The notes beneath the pieces were generated by a model. The model was not told the DNA's origin and did not search any database. It saw only the letters and a list, made by a program, of their open reading frames with translations. From Streptomyces sp. CNH099 (GTDB lineage: Bacteria > Actinomycetota > Actinomycetes > Streptomycetales > Streptomycetaceae): DNA of 64,000 bases. The translations under genes were made by a program, and so were the position numbers. The stretch lies in contig AZWL01000022.1 of assembly GCA_000514715.1 (NCBI GenBank), positions 43,611 to 107,610 on the forward strand. Reading direction: 5' to 3'. Positions 7,787 to 16,108 of the stretch are shown here, piece after piece; the stretch's first letter is position 1; every line of letters begins with the position of its first letter.

Positions 7787-9403
7787 GTGAGAGCAGCAGT
7801 GCTGTACGGAATCCTCGGTTCGCTCGCTCTCACCGGCCTCGCCGCGGCACCCGCCGCCGACGCCGCGCGGACGGGGACCCCCGTCCCCGTGGCGCAGGCC
7901 GCCGAGGGGCCCGAGGCCCGCGGCGCCGCCGTCGCCGCCGCCCGCGCGGCCGAGGCCGGCGTCGACTTCGGCACCTGCCCGGCCGCGGAGGGGCTGCCGG
8001 CGCCCGTCGAGTGCGGCACCGTCGCCGTGCCGCTGGACTACGCCCGCCCCGACGGCCGGCAGCTCAAGCTCACCGTCAGCCGCATCGGCGCCACCGGCCC
8101 GCGCGCCGAGCGGCAGGGCGGGCTCGTCTTCAACCCCGGCGGCCCCGGCGGCTCCGGCATGTACTTCCCGCTGCTCAGCCGGTCCCCCCGGTGGCAGGGG
8201 CTGGCCGAGGTGTACGACTTCGTCGGCTACGCCCCGCGCGGCGTCGGCCGCTCCGGGGCACTGTCCTGCCAGGACCCCGAGCAGTTCGTGCAGGCGCCGT
8301 CGAACACCTCCCCGCACCCCTCGGAGCGCGAGAAGAAGGCCCGTATCGCCCAGGCGCGCGCGTACGCCGACGGCTGCGCGGAGAACGCGGGACTGCGGCA
8401 CTACACGTCCCTCAACAACGCCCGCGACCTCGACGTGCTGCGCGCCGCCCTCGGCGAACGCAGGCTCACCTACCTCGGCGCCTCCTACGGCACCTACTTC
8501 GGCAGCCTGTACGCCGCGCTCTTCCCCGACCGGGTGCGCCGCATGGTCTTCGACAGCCCGGTCGACCCCGACCCCCGGCAGATCTGGTACGGCAACAACC
8601 TGCGCCAGTCCGCCGCGTTCGAGGAGCGCTGGGCCGACTGGCAGCGCTGGGTCGCCCGGCACGACGACGTCTACCACCTGGGCGACAGCCGGTGGCAGGT
8701 GGCGGCGGCGTACCGGCGGGCCCGCCTGATGATCGAGAAGGAGCCCGCCGGCGACCGGGTCGGCACCGCCCAGCTGCAGGCGGCGTTCCTGCAGGCGGCG
8801 TACTCCGACGACTACTGGGCGCCCGCCGCCACCGCGCTCGCGGACTACCTGGCGGGCAGGCCCGGGACGCTCGTCGACTTCGCCGCCGACGACCCGGAGG
8901 ACAACGCCGCGGAGGAGAACGGCAACGCCGTCTACACCGCCGTCGAGTGCAACGACGCGCCCTGGCCCACCGACTGGGAGACCTGGGACCGCGACAACAG
9001 CCGCCTCGCGCACGTCGCGCCGTTCGAGACGTGGCAGAACGCCTGGATGAACCTGCCGTGCGCGTTCTGGCCCGCGCCGCGCCAGCAGCCCCTCGACGTC
9101 CGCACCGACGCCGGCGAGCTGCCGCCGGTCCTCCTCCTCGCCGCCGAGCGCGACGCGGCCACGCCGTACGAGGGGGCGCGGGAACTCGCGCGCCGGCTGG
9201 GCGGCTCGGCGGACCTGGTCACGGAGAAGGACGCCGGGTCGCACGGGCTGGCCGGCGGGGAGAACGACTGCGTCACCAAGCACGTCGACACGTACCTGCG
9301 CACCGGGCGCGCACCCGGCGACGTGACCTGCGCGCCGCGCCCGGAGCCGAAGGCGGAGCGGAGCGGGCAGCGGTCCGCGGCGGGCGGGCCGGCGGCCGGC
9401 TGA
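7787..9403 (+). CDS. Secreted alpha/beta-hydrolase with TAP-like C-terminal domain (tripeptidyl-aminopeptidase family)
   Basis: A protein of 538 residues from a GTG start. An N-terminal signal peptide (VLYGILGSLALTGLAAAPAADA) indicates export. The alpha/beta-hydrolase core begins near CGTVAVPLDYARPDG; the oxyanion/nucleophile segment is YLGASYGTYFGSLYA (G-x-S-x-G), the Asp lies in ERDAATPYEG and the His in AGSHGLAGGENDC, within the TAP-like domain. Family members remove tripeptides from extracellular proteins or cleave related small amides. The N-terminal Cys and the Cys near the His could form disulfides. It is convergent with hemQ. Confidence 0.88.
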   Translation: MRAAVLYGILGSLALTGLAAAPAADAARTGTPVPVAQAAEGPEARGAAVAAARAAEAGVDFGTCPAAEGLPAPVECGTVAVPLDYARPDGRQLKLTVSRIGATGPRAERQGGLVFNPGGPGGSGMYFPLLSRSPRWQGLAEVYDFVGYAPRGVGRSGALSCQDPEQFVQAPSNTSPHPSEREKKARIAQARAYADGCAENAGLRHYTSLNNARDLDVLRAALGERRLTYLGASYGTYFGSLYAALFPDRVRRMVFDSPVDPDPRQIWYGNNLRQSAAFEERWADWQRWVARHDDVYHLGDSRWQVAAAYRRARLMIEKEPAGDRVGTAQLQAAFLQAAYSDDYWAPAATALADYLAGRPGTLVDFAADDPEDNAAEENGNAVYTAVECNDAPWPTDWETWDRDNSRLAHVAPFETWQNAWMNLPCAFWPAPRQQPLDVRTDAGELPPVLLLAAERDAATPYEGARELARRLGGSADLVTEKDAGSHGLAGGENDCVTKHVDTYLRTGRAPGDVTCAPRPEPKAERSGQRSAAGGPAAG

Positions 9404-9463
9404 GCGGCGGCACCCCCCCCGCGGGTGGCGCGGCGGGCCGCGGGCTCCGGGCCGCGAGCGGCG

Positions 9464-10210
9464 TCAGGCCAGCGAGGCCACCAGCTCGGCGACGGGCTTG
9501 CGGCGGCCGGTGTAGAACGGCACCTCCTCGCGGACGTGCAGCCGCGCCTCGGACCCGCGCAGGTGCCGCATCAGGTCCACGATGCGGTGCAGCTCGTCGG
9601 CCTCGAAGGCGAGGATCCACTCGTAGTCGCCGAGCGAGAACGCCGGCACCGTGTTCGCGCGCACGTCGGGGAAGCCGCGGGCCATCTTGCCGTGGTCGGC
9701 GAGCATGCGGCGGCGGTCCTCGTCGGGCAGCAGGTACCAGTCGTAGGAGCGGACGAACGGGTACACGCTGACGTACGCGCGCGGGGTCTCGTCCGCCAGG
9801 AACGCCGGGATGTGCGACTTGTTGAACTCGGCGGGGCGGTGCAGCGCCATGTTCGACCAGACCGGTGCGAGGGCGCGGCCGAGCCGGGTGCGGCGGAAGC
9901 GGTTGTACGCCTCCTGCAGCGCGTCCGCGGACTCCGCGTGCCACCAGATCATGACGTCGGCGTCGGCGCGCAGGCCCGACACGTCGTACGTGCCGCGCAC
10001 GACGACGTCCTTCGCGGCCAGCTGCTCGAACAGCTCGGTCACCTCGTCCGCGTAGCCGGCGCGGTCCTCGGGGAGGGTGTCGCGCAGCCGGAACACCGAC
10101 CAGAGGGTGTAGCGGATGACCTCGTTGAGGTCCCGGGCCTTCTTGCCGGCGTTCGCGGAGCGGGCGGGAGCTGCGCCGGGGGAGGCCGCCGGAGGGGTTG
10201 CGTCACTCAT
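9464..10210 (-). CDS. hemQ: Coproheme decarboxylase HemQ (chlorite-dismutase-like)
   Basis: A 248-residue protein of the chlorite dismutase fold. Segments typical of actinobacterial HemQ are RYTLWSVFRL near the N-terminus, the Tyr-containing PRAYVSVYPFVRSYDWYLLP, MARGFPDVRANTVPAFSLGDYEWILAFE, and a C-terminal VPFYTGRRKP. HemQ oxidatively decarboxylates iron coproporphyrin (coproheme) to heme b. Its ATG overlaps the hemY stop (ATGA), so hemY and hemQ are translationally coupled, in line with consecutive steps of the coproporphyrin-dependent pathway. Confidence 0.93.
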   Translation of the reverse strand: MSDATPPAASPGAAPARSANAGKKARDLNEVIRYTLWSVFRLRDTLPEDRAGYADEVTELFEQLAAKDVVVRGTYDVSGLRADADVMIWWHAESADALQEAYNRFRRTRLGRALAPVWSNMALHRPAEFNKSHIPAFLADETPRAYVSVYPFVRSYDWYLLPDEDRRRMLADHGKMARGFPDVRANTVPAFSLGDYEWILAFEADELHRIVDLMRHLRGSEARLHVREEVPFYTGRRKPVAELVASLA

Positions 10211-11766
10211 GCGGCCATTGTCCCAGGGCGCCCCAGCACCTCGTCGGCGGCCCGGTGCGCGCTCGCGACGCAGGCGGGAACGCCCACGCCGTCGTACAGC
10301 GCACCGCACACCGCCAGCCCGGCGGGCAGGGCGCCGCGGATCCGCGCGACGCGGGCGTGGTGCCCGACCTCGTACTGCGGGAGGGCGCCCCGCCACCGGC
10401 TGACGCGGCTGGCGACGGGCCGGGCGGCGAGTCCGGTGGCGGCGCGGAGGTCGTCGAGGGAGGCGGTGACGAGGTCGGCGTCGTCACGTTCGAGGGTCTT
10501 CTCGTCGTCGACGCGGCCGACGGAGGTGCGCAGCAGGAACAGGTCGTCGTCGCCGGTCCAGCGCCACTTGGCGGAGGAGAACGTCGACGCCTTGATGGTC
10601 CGCCCGTCGACCGGCGGCACGAGGAAGCCGGTGCCGGCCGGCAGCTGCGCCGCCGCCTCCCGGCGGGGGAGGGCGAGGGTGACGAGGGCCATGGACGCGT
10701 ACCGCACGCCGTCGAACTCGGCGGCGGCGCGCGGCGCGGGCCGCCGCAGCAGCCGTGCGGCGGCCGCCGCGGGCACGGCGAGCACGACGGCGTCGGCGAC
10801 GTAGGAGCACCCCCCGGCGACAACCCGCCACCGCGCACGCCCCGGCTCCCGGGCCGGAGCCCCCGCCGGGGTCCCGGGGCGGAGCCCCGGGGTTCGGGAA
10901 GTGGGGGCACCGCCCACGCCCCCAAGGGCGTAGGGGGAGGGGTCGGGGGCAGCCTCCACGCGCTCCAGCGAGGCGACCTCCGCACCGAGCACGATCTCAC
11001 CGCCCCCCGCACGCACCGCGTCGGCCACCGCCGCCGGCAGCCTCCCGACACCCCCCTCGATGCCCATGAACACCGGCGTCTCCGCCCCGCCCGCGGCAGC
11101 CGCCGCCGCACCGCGGGCCTGCACCGCCCGCGCCGCGCCCAGCAGCGTGCCCTCCTCCCGCAGCGCCGCGAACAGCTGCGGCACCGCGGAGCGCATCGAC
11201 AGCCGGTACGCGTCCCCCGCGTACACCCCGCCCAGCAGCGGCTCCACCAGCCGGTCCGTGACCTCCGCGCCCAGCCGCTCCGCGACGTACGCGCCGATCG
11301 CCACGTCCTCGCCCGGCTCCGCCGGCGGCAGCTCCGCCTCCCGGCCGGCCCGCGCCAGGCCCGCCGGCGACAGCACCTCGGCCGCCGCCAGCCGGTCCAG
11401 GTCGCCGGGGACGCCCATCACGTGGCCGCCGGGCAGCGGGCGCAGCCGCCCGCGGGTCCACAGCGCCGCCCCGGCCGCCGCCACCGGCTGCAGCGCCGCG
11501 CCGAGCCCCACCGCGCGGGCGAGGCCGACCGCCTCGGGGCGGCGGGCGAGCAGCGCCTCCGCGCCGAGGTCGGCGGGCACGCCGGCCACCTCGCCGGCGT
11601 GCAGCTTGCCGCCGAGCCGGGTGCCGGCCTCCAGCAGCGTGACCCGGGCGCCGCGGGCGAGCAGCCGGTGCGCGGCGGCGAGTCCGGCGATGCCGCCGCC
11701 GATGACGACGACCCCGGGGGCGGGATCCGCGAGTTCCGCGGGCTCCGCGGGCGGTGCGCTGCTCAT
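10207..11766 (-). CDS. hemY: Coproporphyrinogen/protoporphyrinogen oxidase (FAD-dependent)
   Basis: A 519-residue flavoprotein. The N-terminal dinucleotide-binding motif is VVVIGGGIAGLAAAHRLL. Later family segments are LGAEALLARRPEA, GGVYAGDAYRLSMRSA, and near the C-terminus YASMALVTLALP and VCGALYDGVGVPACVAS. In Actinobacteria it oxidises coproporphyrinogen III to coproporphyrin III. About 35 residues around 280-315 (rich in G, P and R) interrupt the usual sequence just before WRVVAGG. They correspond to a GC-rich repeat-like insert in the DNA and look like an in-frame insertion that the fold tolerates. The gene is coupled to hemQ. Confidence 0.92.
   Translation of the reverse strand: MSSAPPAEPAELADPAPGVVVIGGGIAGLAAAHRLLARGARVTLLEAGTRLGGKLHAGEVAGVPADLGAEALLARRPEAVGLARAVGLGAALQPVAAAGAALWTRGRLRPLPGGHVMGVPGDLDRLAAAEVLSPAGLARAGREAELPPAEPGEDVAIGAYVAERLGAEVTDRLVEPLLGGVYAGDAYRLSMRSAVPQLFAALREEGTLLGAARAVQARGAAAAAAGGAETPVFMGIEGGVGRLPAAVADAVRAGGGEIVLGAEVASLERVEAAPDPSPYALGGVGGAPTSRTPGLRPGTPAGAPAREPGRARWRVVAGGCSYVADAVVLAVPAAAAARLLRRPAPRAAAEFDGVRYASMALVTLALPRREAAAQLPAGTGFLVPPVDGRTIKASTFSSAKWRWTGDDDLFLLRTSVGRVDDEKTLERDDADLVTASLDDLRAATGLAARPVASRVSRWRGALPQYEVGHHARVARIRGALPAGLAVCGALYDGVGVPACVASAHRAADEVLGRPGTMAA
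10838..10945. repeat. GC-rich hairpin element inserted in frame in hemY
   Basis: This low-complexity segment contains a perfect 8-bp stem CCCGGGGC-gga-GCCCCGGG at 10873-10891 and the pattern CACGCCCCCAAGGGCGTAGGGGG. It has the look of dispersed Streptomyces intergenic repeats but sits inside hemY, adding about 35 residues. Element boundaries are approximate. Confidence 0.5.
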
Positions 11767-11957
11767 GGGGCCACTGTCTCAGATCCCGCCGGCGGCCCCC
11801 GTTCGGCTCCCGCCGGCAGCCCCCGGCGGGCGGCCGGGAAGGCGCGCTGCTCGTCCCCCCGTCCGCCCGGTCCGTTTCCCGGGCGCCCGGCACCCCACGG
11901 CACCGAACCGGAGTAACCAGACGTAGCGTGTCCCTCACGGCGACGAAAGGGAGCGTC

Positions 11958-13364
11958 ATGGGGGCCAAGCAGCGGATGGTGGTCATCGGCGGCGACGCGG
12001 CGGGCATGTCCGCCGCGTCGCGCGCGCGCCGGATGCGGGCGCCGGACGAGCTGGAGATCACCGCGTTCGAGCGTGGCCGGTTCACGTCGTACTCCGCCTG
12101 CGGGATTCCGTACTGGGTCGGCGGCGAGGTCGACGAGCGCGACCAGCTCATCGCGCGCACCCCGGAGGAGCACCGGCGGCGCGGCATCGACCTGCGGATG
12201 CGCACCGAGGTCACCGAGATCGACCTCGACCGGCAGTGCGTACGCACCCGGGACCTCGACGACGAGGACGGTGCGCAGGAGCGCTGGCACGGCTTCGACC
12301 ACCTGGTGATCGCCACCGGCGCCCGCCCGCTGCGTCCGCCGCTGCCCGGCATCGACGCCCCGGGCGTGCACGGCGTGCAGAGCCTCGACGACGGCCAGGA
12401 GCTGCTTGACCGGCTGGAGGAGCGGCGGGTGCGGCACGCGGTCGTGGTCGGCGCCGGGTACATCGGGGTGGAGATGGCCGAGGCGTTCTGCCACCGGGGC
12501 ATCCACGTCACCGTGCTGGAACGCGCCGAGCAGCCCATGAACACCCTCGACCCCGACATGGGCGCGCTGGTGCACGAGGCGATGAACGGCAACGGCATCG
12601 AGACCGTCACGGGCGCCGAGGTCACCGAGGTCCTCACCGGCACGGACGGTGCGGTGCGCGGCGTGGCGACCGCGAAGGGCGAGTACCCGGCGGACGTCGT
12701 GGTGCTCGGCCTCGGCGTCCGCCCGGAGACCGGGCTCGCGCGGGACGCGGGGCTGCCGCTGGGCGAGTCCGGCGGGCTGCTGACCGACCTGGCGATGCGG
12801 GTGCGGGGGCAGGAGAACGTGTGGGCGGGCGGCGACTGCGTCGAGGTGCTCGACCTGGTGTCGGGCCGCGAGCGGTACATCCCGCTGGGCACGCACGCCA
12901 ACAAGCACGGGCAGGTCATCGGGCGCAACGTCGGCGGCGGCTTCGCCACGTTCCCGGGCGTGGTCGGCACGGCCGTCAGCAGGGTGTGCGATCTGGAGAT
13001 CGCCCGTACGGGTCTGCTGGAGGCGCAGGCGCGCGAGGTGGGGTTGCAGTACGTGGCGGTGACCATCCGGTCGACCAGCCGCGCGGGCTACTACCCGCGG
13101 GCCGCGCCGATGCACGTGAAGATGCTCGCGGAGCGCCGTACGGGGCGGCTGCTCGGCGTGCAGATCGTCGGCCGCGAGGGCGCGGGCAAGCGGGTGGACA
13201 TCGCGGCGGTGGCGCTGACGGCGGGCATGACGGTGGAGCAGATGACGGCCCTGGACCTCGGGTACGCGCCGCCGTTCTCGCCGGTGTGGGACCCGGTGCT
13301 GGTCGCGGCGCGGAAGGCGGCGGGGGCGGTCGCGGAGGACGCGCGGGAGGCCGACGGCGGCTGA
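11958..13364 (+). CDS. FAD/NAD(P)-dependent disulfide oxidoreductase, CoA-disulfide reductase-like
   Basis: A 468-residue protein from an ATG with GAAAGGGAG about 5 nt upstream. The FAD site is RMVVIGGDAAGMSAASRARR. The active-site motif FTSYSACGIPYWVGG has the single Cys characteristic of CoA-disulfide reductase and NADH oxidase types rather than the CxxxxC of glutathione reductases. The NAD(P) site is HAVVVGAGYIGVEMAEAF, and a C-terminal dimerisation domain follows (GTAVSRVCDLEIARTGL onward). Likely reactions are reduction of CoA disulfide or related thiol persulfides. No rhodanese domain is fused. It is divergent from hemY. Confidence 0.87.
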   Translation: MGAKQRMVVIGGDAAGMSAASRARRMRAPDELEITAFERGRFTSYSACGIPYWVGGEVDERDQLIARTPEEHRRRGIDLRMRTEVTEIDLDRQCVRTRDLDDEDGAQERWHGFDHLVIATGARPLRPPLPGIDAPGVHGVQSLDDGQELLDRLEERRVRHAVVVGAGYIGVEMAEAFCHRGIHVTVLERAEQPMNTLDPDMGALVHEAMNGNGIETVTGAEVTEVLTGTDGAVRGVATAKGEYPADVVVLGLGVRPETGLARDAGLPLGESGGLLTDLAMRVRGQENVWAGGDCVEVLDLVSGRERYIPLGTHANKHGQVIGRNVGGGFATFPGVVGTAVSRVCDLEIARTGLLEAQAREVGLQYVAVTIRSTSRAGYYPRAAPMHVKMLAERRTGRLLGVQIVGREGAGKRVDIAAVALTAGMTVEQMTALDLGYAPPFSPVWDPVLVAARKAAGAVAEDAREADGG

Positions 13365-13409
13365 CGCGCGGCTGAGGCGGCCGGCCGGCGGGTGACCGCG
13401 GCCGGCGGG

Positions 13410-14207
13410 TCAGCCGCGGCGCAGCGCCGGGTGGTCGGCGACGACCGTGCAGCTGCCGGCGGCGATCTCCGTGTACCCGGCGTCCCTGACCACCGGCAGC
13501 CCGCTCGCGGTCAGCTCCGCCCAGCGCGCCGGTCCGGGGGTGCGTACGGCGAGGGGGAAGCCGGCGGCGCGCCAGGCCGCGCGGTCGTCGTCGGGCAGCT
13601 CCCACCAGGCGAGTTGGGCGCCGTGGCCGGCCTGGGCCATCGCCTTGCCCGCGGTCATGCCGAGGTCTGGCGCCAGCCAGAGCACCGGGACCCCGGGCGG
13701 GGCCGGGGGAGGGGGCGCGGGGTCGGCCAGGTCGGTGCCGGAGACCTGCAGCCGGGCGAGGTCCCGGGGCCACCCGTCCAGCGGTACGGGCGGGAAGACG
13801 CGCACCGCGGCGGCGCCCGGGACGTCTGGGGCCGCGCCGGCCTCCCCGGGTGCGCCGGCCTCCCCGACCGGGCGACCCGCCGCCTCCGCCGCCTCCGCCG
13901 CCTCCGACGTCACCGTGATCCCCGGCAGCGCCTCCGCCCGGCGCCACTCCGCGCCCCGCGCGCGCCGCACCACCTTGCGGATCCGGGCGTCCTGCCAGTC
14001 CCGTACCGCCCGGGCCCACGGGCCGTCGCCGGCGGCGCGCTCGTCCGCCAGCAGGAGCAGCACCGCGCGCGCCGCCGTCTGGAGCGCGTCGGTGCGCGCG
14101 GGCGGGGTGCCGCGTTCGATGCGGACGACGAGGGGGAGGACGAACTGCGGCAGCTCGTCGCGGCTCACCGCCTCGTGCTGGAAGGGGCTGGTGTCGGTGC
14201 CGGTCAC
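13410..14207 (-). CDS. Peptidyl-tRNA hydrolase, PTH2-like domain protein
   Basis: A protein of 265 residues from the GTG at 14207. The C-terminal 100 residues carry the PTH2 signature: LGMTAGKAMAQAGHGAQLAWWEL (the G-K-x-x-x-Q-x-x-H pattern), then FPLAVRTPG and GYTEIAAGSCTVVAD. The N-terminal 150 residues are Ala/Pro-rich with no recognised domain. PTH2 enzymes release peptides from stalled peptidyl-tRNAs. This is the actinobacterial extended form and probably not the housekeeping Pth, which belongs to another fold. It is convergent with the oxidoreductase gene. Confidence 0.8.
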   Translation of the reverse strand: MTGTDTSPFQHEAVSRDELPQFVLPLVVRIERGTPPARTDALQTAARAVLLLLADERAAGDGPWARAVRDWQDARIRKVVRRARGAEWRRAEALPGITVTSEAAEAAEAAGRPVGEAGAPGEAGAAPDVPGAAAVRVFPPVPLDGWPRDLARLQVSGTDLADPAPPPPAPPGVPVLWLAPDLGMTAGKAMAQAGHGAQLAWWELPDDDRAAWRAAGFPLAVRTPGPARWAELTASGLPVVRDAGYTEIAAGSCTVVADHPALRRG

Positions 14208-14272
14208 ACGATCAAGTGTGCCAGGGGCGCCGCTCGCTTGGCGGAGGGAGGGATTCCGGCAGATCATGCCGT

Positions 14273-14950
14273 ATGCGCAGTGATTTGTTCGCGAAGGAAA
14301 ACATGGCCGAGCCCGCGACGCAGGCCGGCATGACTCTGCAGAACTCCAAATCGATCAAGTACGCCGTCAACGGCGAGTGTCTGGCCCGGCAGGGCGCGAT
14401 GGTGGCCTACCGCGGCAATCTGCAGTTCGAGAAGAAGGGCCAGGGGGCGGGGCAGTTCCTCAAGCGCGCGGTCACGGGCGAGGGGCTGGCGCTCATGTCG
14501 GTGAAGGGGCAGGGCGAGTGCTGGTTCGCGCTCAGCGCGGCCAACTGCTTCATCCTCGACTTCGACCAGCCCAGCGACACCCTCACCCTCAACGGGCGCA
14601 ACGTGTTGTGCTTCGACTCGACGCTGTCCTACGACATCAAGGTGGTCAAGGGCGCCGGGATGGCGGGCGGCGGGCTGTTCAACAGCGTGTTCACCGGCCA
14701 GGGCCGGCTGGGCGTGGTCTGCGACGGCACCCCGATCGTGATCCCCGTCTCGCCCGGCTACCCGGTCTTCGTCGACACGGACGCCGTCGTCGGCTGGAGC
14801 ACGCAGCTGCAGACGGGGCTGCACCGCTCGCAGAGCTTCGGGTCCATGATCCGCGGCGGCTCCGGCGAGGTCATGCAGCTGCGGCTGGACGGCGAGGGGT
14901 TCGTGGTGGTGCGGCCGAGCGAGACCGGTGCGGGGGCGCCCACCGGGTGA
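14273..14950 (+). CDS. AIM24 family protein
   Basis: A 225-residue protein from ATG (MRSDLFAKENM). It shows the AIM24/TIGR00266 beta-fold pattern: KSIKYAVNGECLARQGAMVAYRG, GEGLALMSVKGQGECWFAL, GLFNSVFTGQGRLGVVCDG and VDTDAVVGWSTQLQ. Members are trimeric beta-prism proteins; the yeast homologue is mitochondrial, and the bacterial role is unknown. No signal peptide is visible, so it is probably cytosolic or peripheral to the membrane. It is convergent with the deacetylase gene across a hairpin. Confidence 0.85.
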   Translation: MRSDLFAKENMAEPATQAGMTLQNSKSIKYAVNGECLARQGAMVAYRGNLQFEKKGQGAGQFLKRAVTGEGLALMSVKGQGECWFALSAANCFILDFDQPSDTLTLNGRNVLCFDSTLSYDIKVVKGAGMAGGGLFNSVFTGQGRLGVVCDGTPIVIPVSPGYPVFVDTDAVVGWSTQLQTGLHRSQSFGSMIRGGSGEVMQLRLDGEGFVVVRPSETGAGAPTG

Positions 14951-14961
14951 CCCCGGGCAGC

Positions 14962-14987
14962 GGCGGCGGGTGCGTCAGCCCGCCGCC
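14962..14987. terminator. Bidirectional hairpin between convergent genes
   Basis: GGCGGCGGG-(8 nt)-CCCGCCGCC is a perfect 9-bp stem between the AIM24 gene and the deacetylase gene. The loop contains the deacetylase stop codon. There is no U-tract, as is usual in Streptomyces. Confidence 0.5.
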
Positions 14988-15964
14988 ATCAGCTCCGAGA
15001 CCCTGGCGAACCCGTAGCCGCGGCGGCGCAGCTCCGGCACGATCTCGCGTACGGCCCGCTCGGTGACGGGCGCCGCGCTGCGCGTGACGTGCAGGACGAC
15101 CACCGACCCCGGCCGCACCCGCGTCAGCACCTCCTCCGCCACCGCGTGCGGGTCGGTGGCGAAGGCGTCGCCGCTGGAGACGTCCCACTGCACGGCGGTC
15201 ACGCCGGTCGGCGCGAGGGCGCGCAGCGCGGCGTCGTCGTAGCAGCCGCCGGGGAAGCGGAAGTACGGGACGGGCTCGGGCACGCCCGCGCGGCGCAGCG
15301 CGGCGAAGGTGCGCTCGACCTCGGCGCGCATGGTCCCGGGGGCCACCTCGGGCAGCCCGTGGCAGGGGACGGCGAAGGCGTGGTGGCTGTAGGAGTGGTT
15401 GGCCACCTCGAACAGGGGGTCGCGGCCGACGGTGCGGGCCTGGCCGGGGTAGCGGGCGGCCCAGGTGCCGGTCATGAAGACGGTGGCGGGCACCCTCAGC
15501 TCCCGCAGCGCGGCGATGAGCCCGGGGTTGTCGAACCGCTCGCCGGCGTCGGCGCGGTCGTGCTGGTCGGCCATCATGTCGGCGTCGAAGGTGAGCGCGA
15601 CGCGCTTGCCGCCCGCGGCGCGGCGCACGCCGTGGTGCCACACCGGCGCGAGCCCGGCGCGGACGCGGGCCCCGCGCGGCGCCTTGCCTCCCCCACCGGC
15701 TACGCCCTTACTGGCGGGGGTACCCCCTCCCCCGCCGGCTACGCCCTTACTGGCGGGGGTACCCCCATTGCCGTGCGCCCGTCCCTTCGGCTCGCCGTGC
15801 GCGGCTCCCCCGTACGCCGCCGGGCGGTCGCCGTGCTTCCGGGCGCCGTGCTCCCCGGCAGGCGGCGGGGCGGGTGCGGGGGACTCGGCGCACGCCGCGA
15901 GGAGGAGGGCGAGCAGCGCGGCGAGGGCCGCGCGGGCACGGTGCGGGCGCCGGAAGCGGATCAT
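14975..15964 (-). CDS. Polysaccharide deacetylase lipoprotein (NodB/CE4 domain)
   Basis: A 329-residue protein with a lipoprotein signal peptide (LAALLALLLAACAES, lipidation Cys at residue 25), so it is anchored on the outer face of the membrane. The NodB domain covers about residues 115-325: TFDADM metal-binding Asp, NHSYSHH metal-binding His pair, RFPGGCYDD, and the C-terminal VVLHV His. CE4 enzymes remove acetyl groups from chitin, peptidoglycan or similar polymers. The linker (residues 65-95) contains two tandem 13-residue repeats, GTPASKGVAGGGG, encoded by a 39-bp DNA repeat also found in the zapE-like gene. Confidence 0.9.
   Translation of the reverse strand: MIRFRRPHRARAALAALLALLLAACAESPAPAPPPAGEHGARKHGDRPAAYGGAAHGEPKGRAHGNGGTPASKGVAGGGGGTPASKGVAGGGGKAPRGARVRAGLAPVWHHGVRRAAGGKRVALTFDADMMADQHDRADAGERFDNPGLIAALRELRVPATVFMTGTWAARYPGQARTVGRDPLFEVANHSYSHHAFAVPCHGLPEVAPGTMRAEVERTFAALRRAGVPEPVPYFRFPGGCYDDAALRALAPTGVTAVQWDVSSGDAFATDPHAVAEEVLTRVRPGSVVVLHVTRSAAPVTERAVREIVPELRRRGYGFARVSELMAAG
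15687..15765. repeat. Two tandem copies of a 39-bp dispersed repeat inside the deacetylase gene
   Basis: Copies begin at 15687 and 15726 (period 39 bp) and differ at one base. Each contains CCCCCGCC and GGCGGGGG arms around a 15-nt loop (ACCGCC variant in the first), so each can form a hairpin. The period is a multiple of three and the copies stay in frame. A third copy lies at 18462 in another gene. Confidence 0.85.
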
Positions 15965-15967
15965 GCG

Positions 15968-15987
15968 GGGAGCGTAAGAGCGCTCCC
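15968..15987. promoter_or_regulatory. Inverted repeat just upstream of the deacetylase start
   Basis: GGGAGCG-TAAGAG-CGCTCCC is a perfect 7-bp inverted repeat ending 4 bp from the ATG. On the minus strand, CGGGAGCGCTCTTA matches 11 of 14 bases of the CebR palindrome TGGGAGCGCTCCCA. It is therefore either a weak CebR-like operator or an unrelated hairpin in the leader. Confidence 0.35.
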
Positions 15988-16108
15988 GGGGGGCGCGCGC
16001 GCCGGAGCGAGCGCCCGGGTGAACGGGGTACGGCGCCGGTCCGCGGCCCGGACCGCGGACCGGTCCTGACCCGGTCCACGGCCGGGCGCCGCACCGTACG
16101 GGCCGGGG

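Noticed and set aside
6797..9283. Long minus-strand open frame of more than 800 codons opposite the hydrolase gene
   Set aside because: Stop codons are rare in such GC-rich DNA; the translation is low-complexity and unlike any family, while the plus-strand gene has a signal peptide and catalytic motifs.
13367..13418. Inverted repeat CGCGGCTGA / TCAGCCGCG as a terminator between convergent genes
   Set aside because: The arms are 34 bp apart and include a stop codon and GC-rich filler; such a match is expected by chance here.
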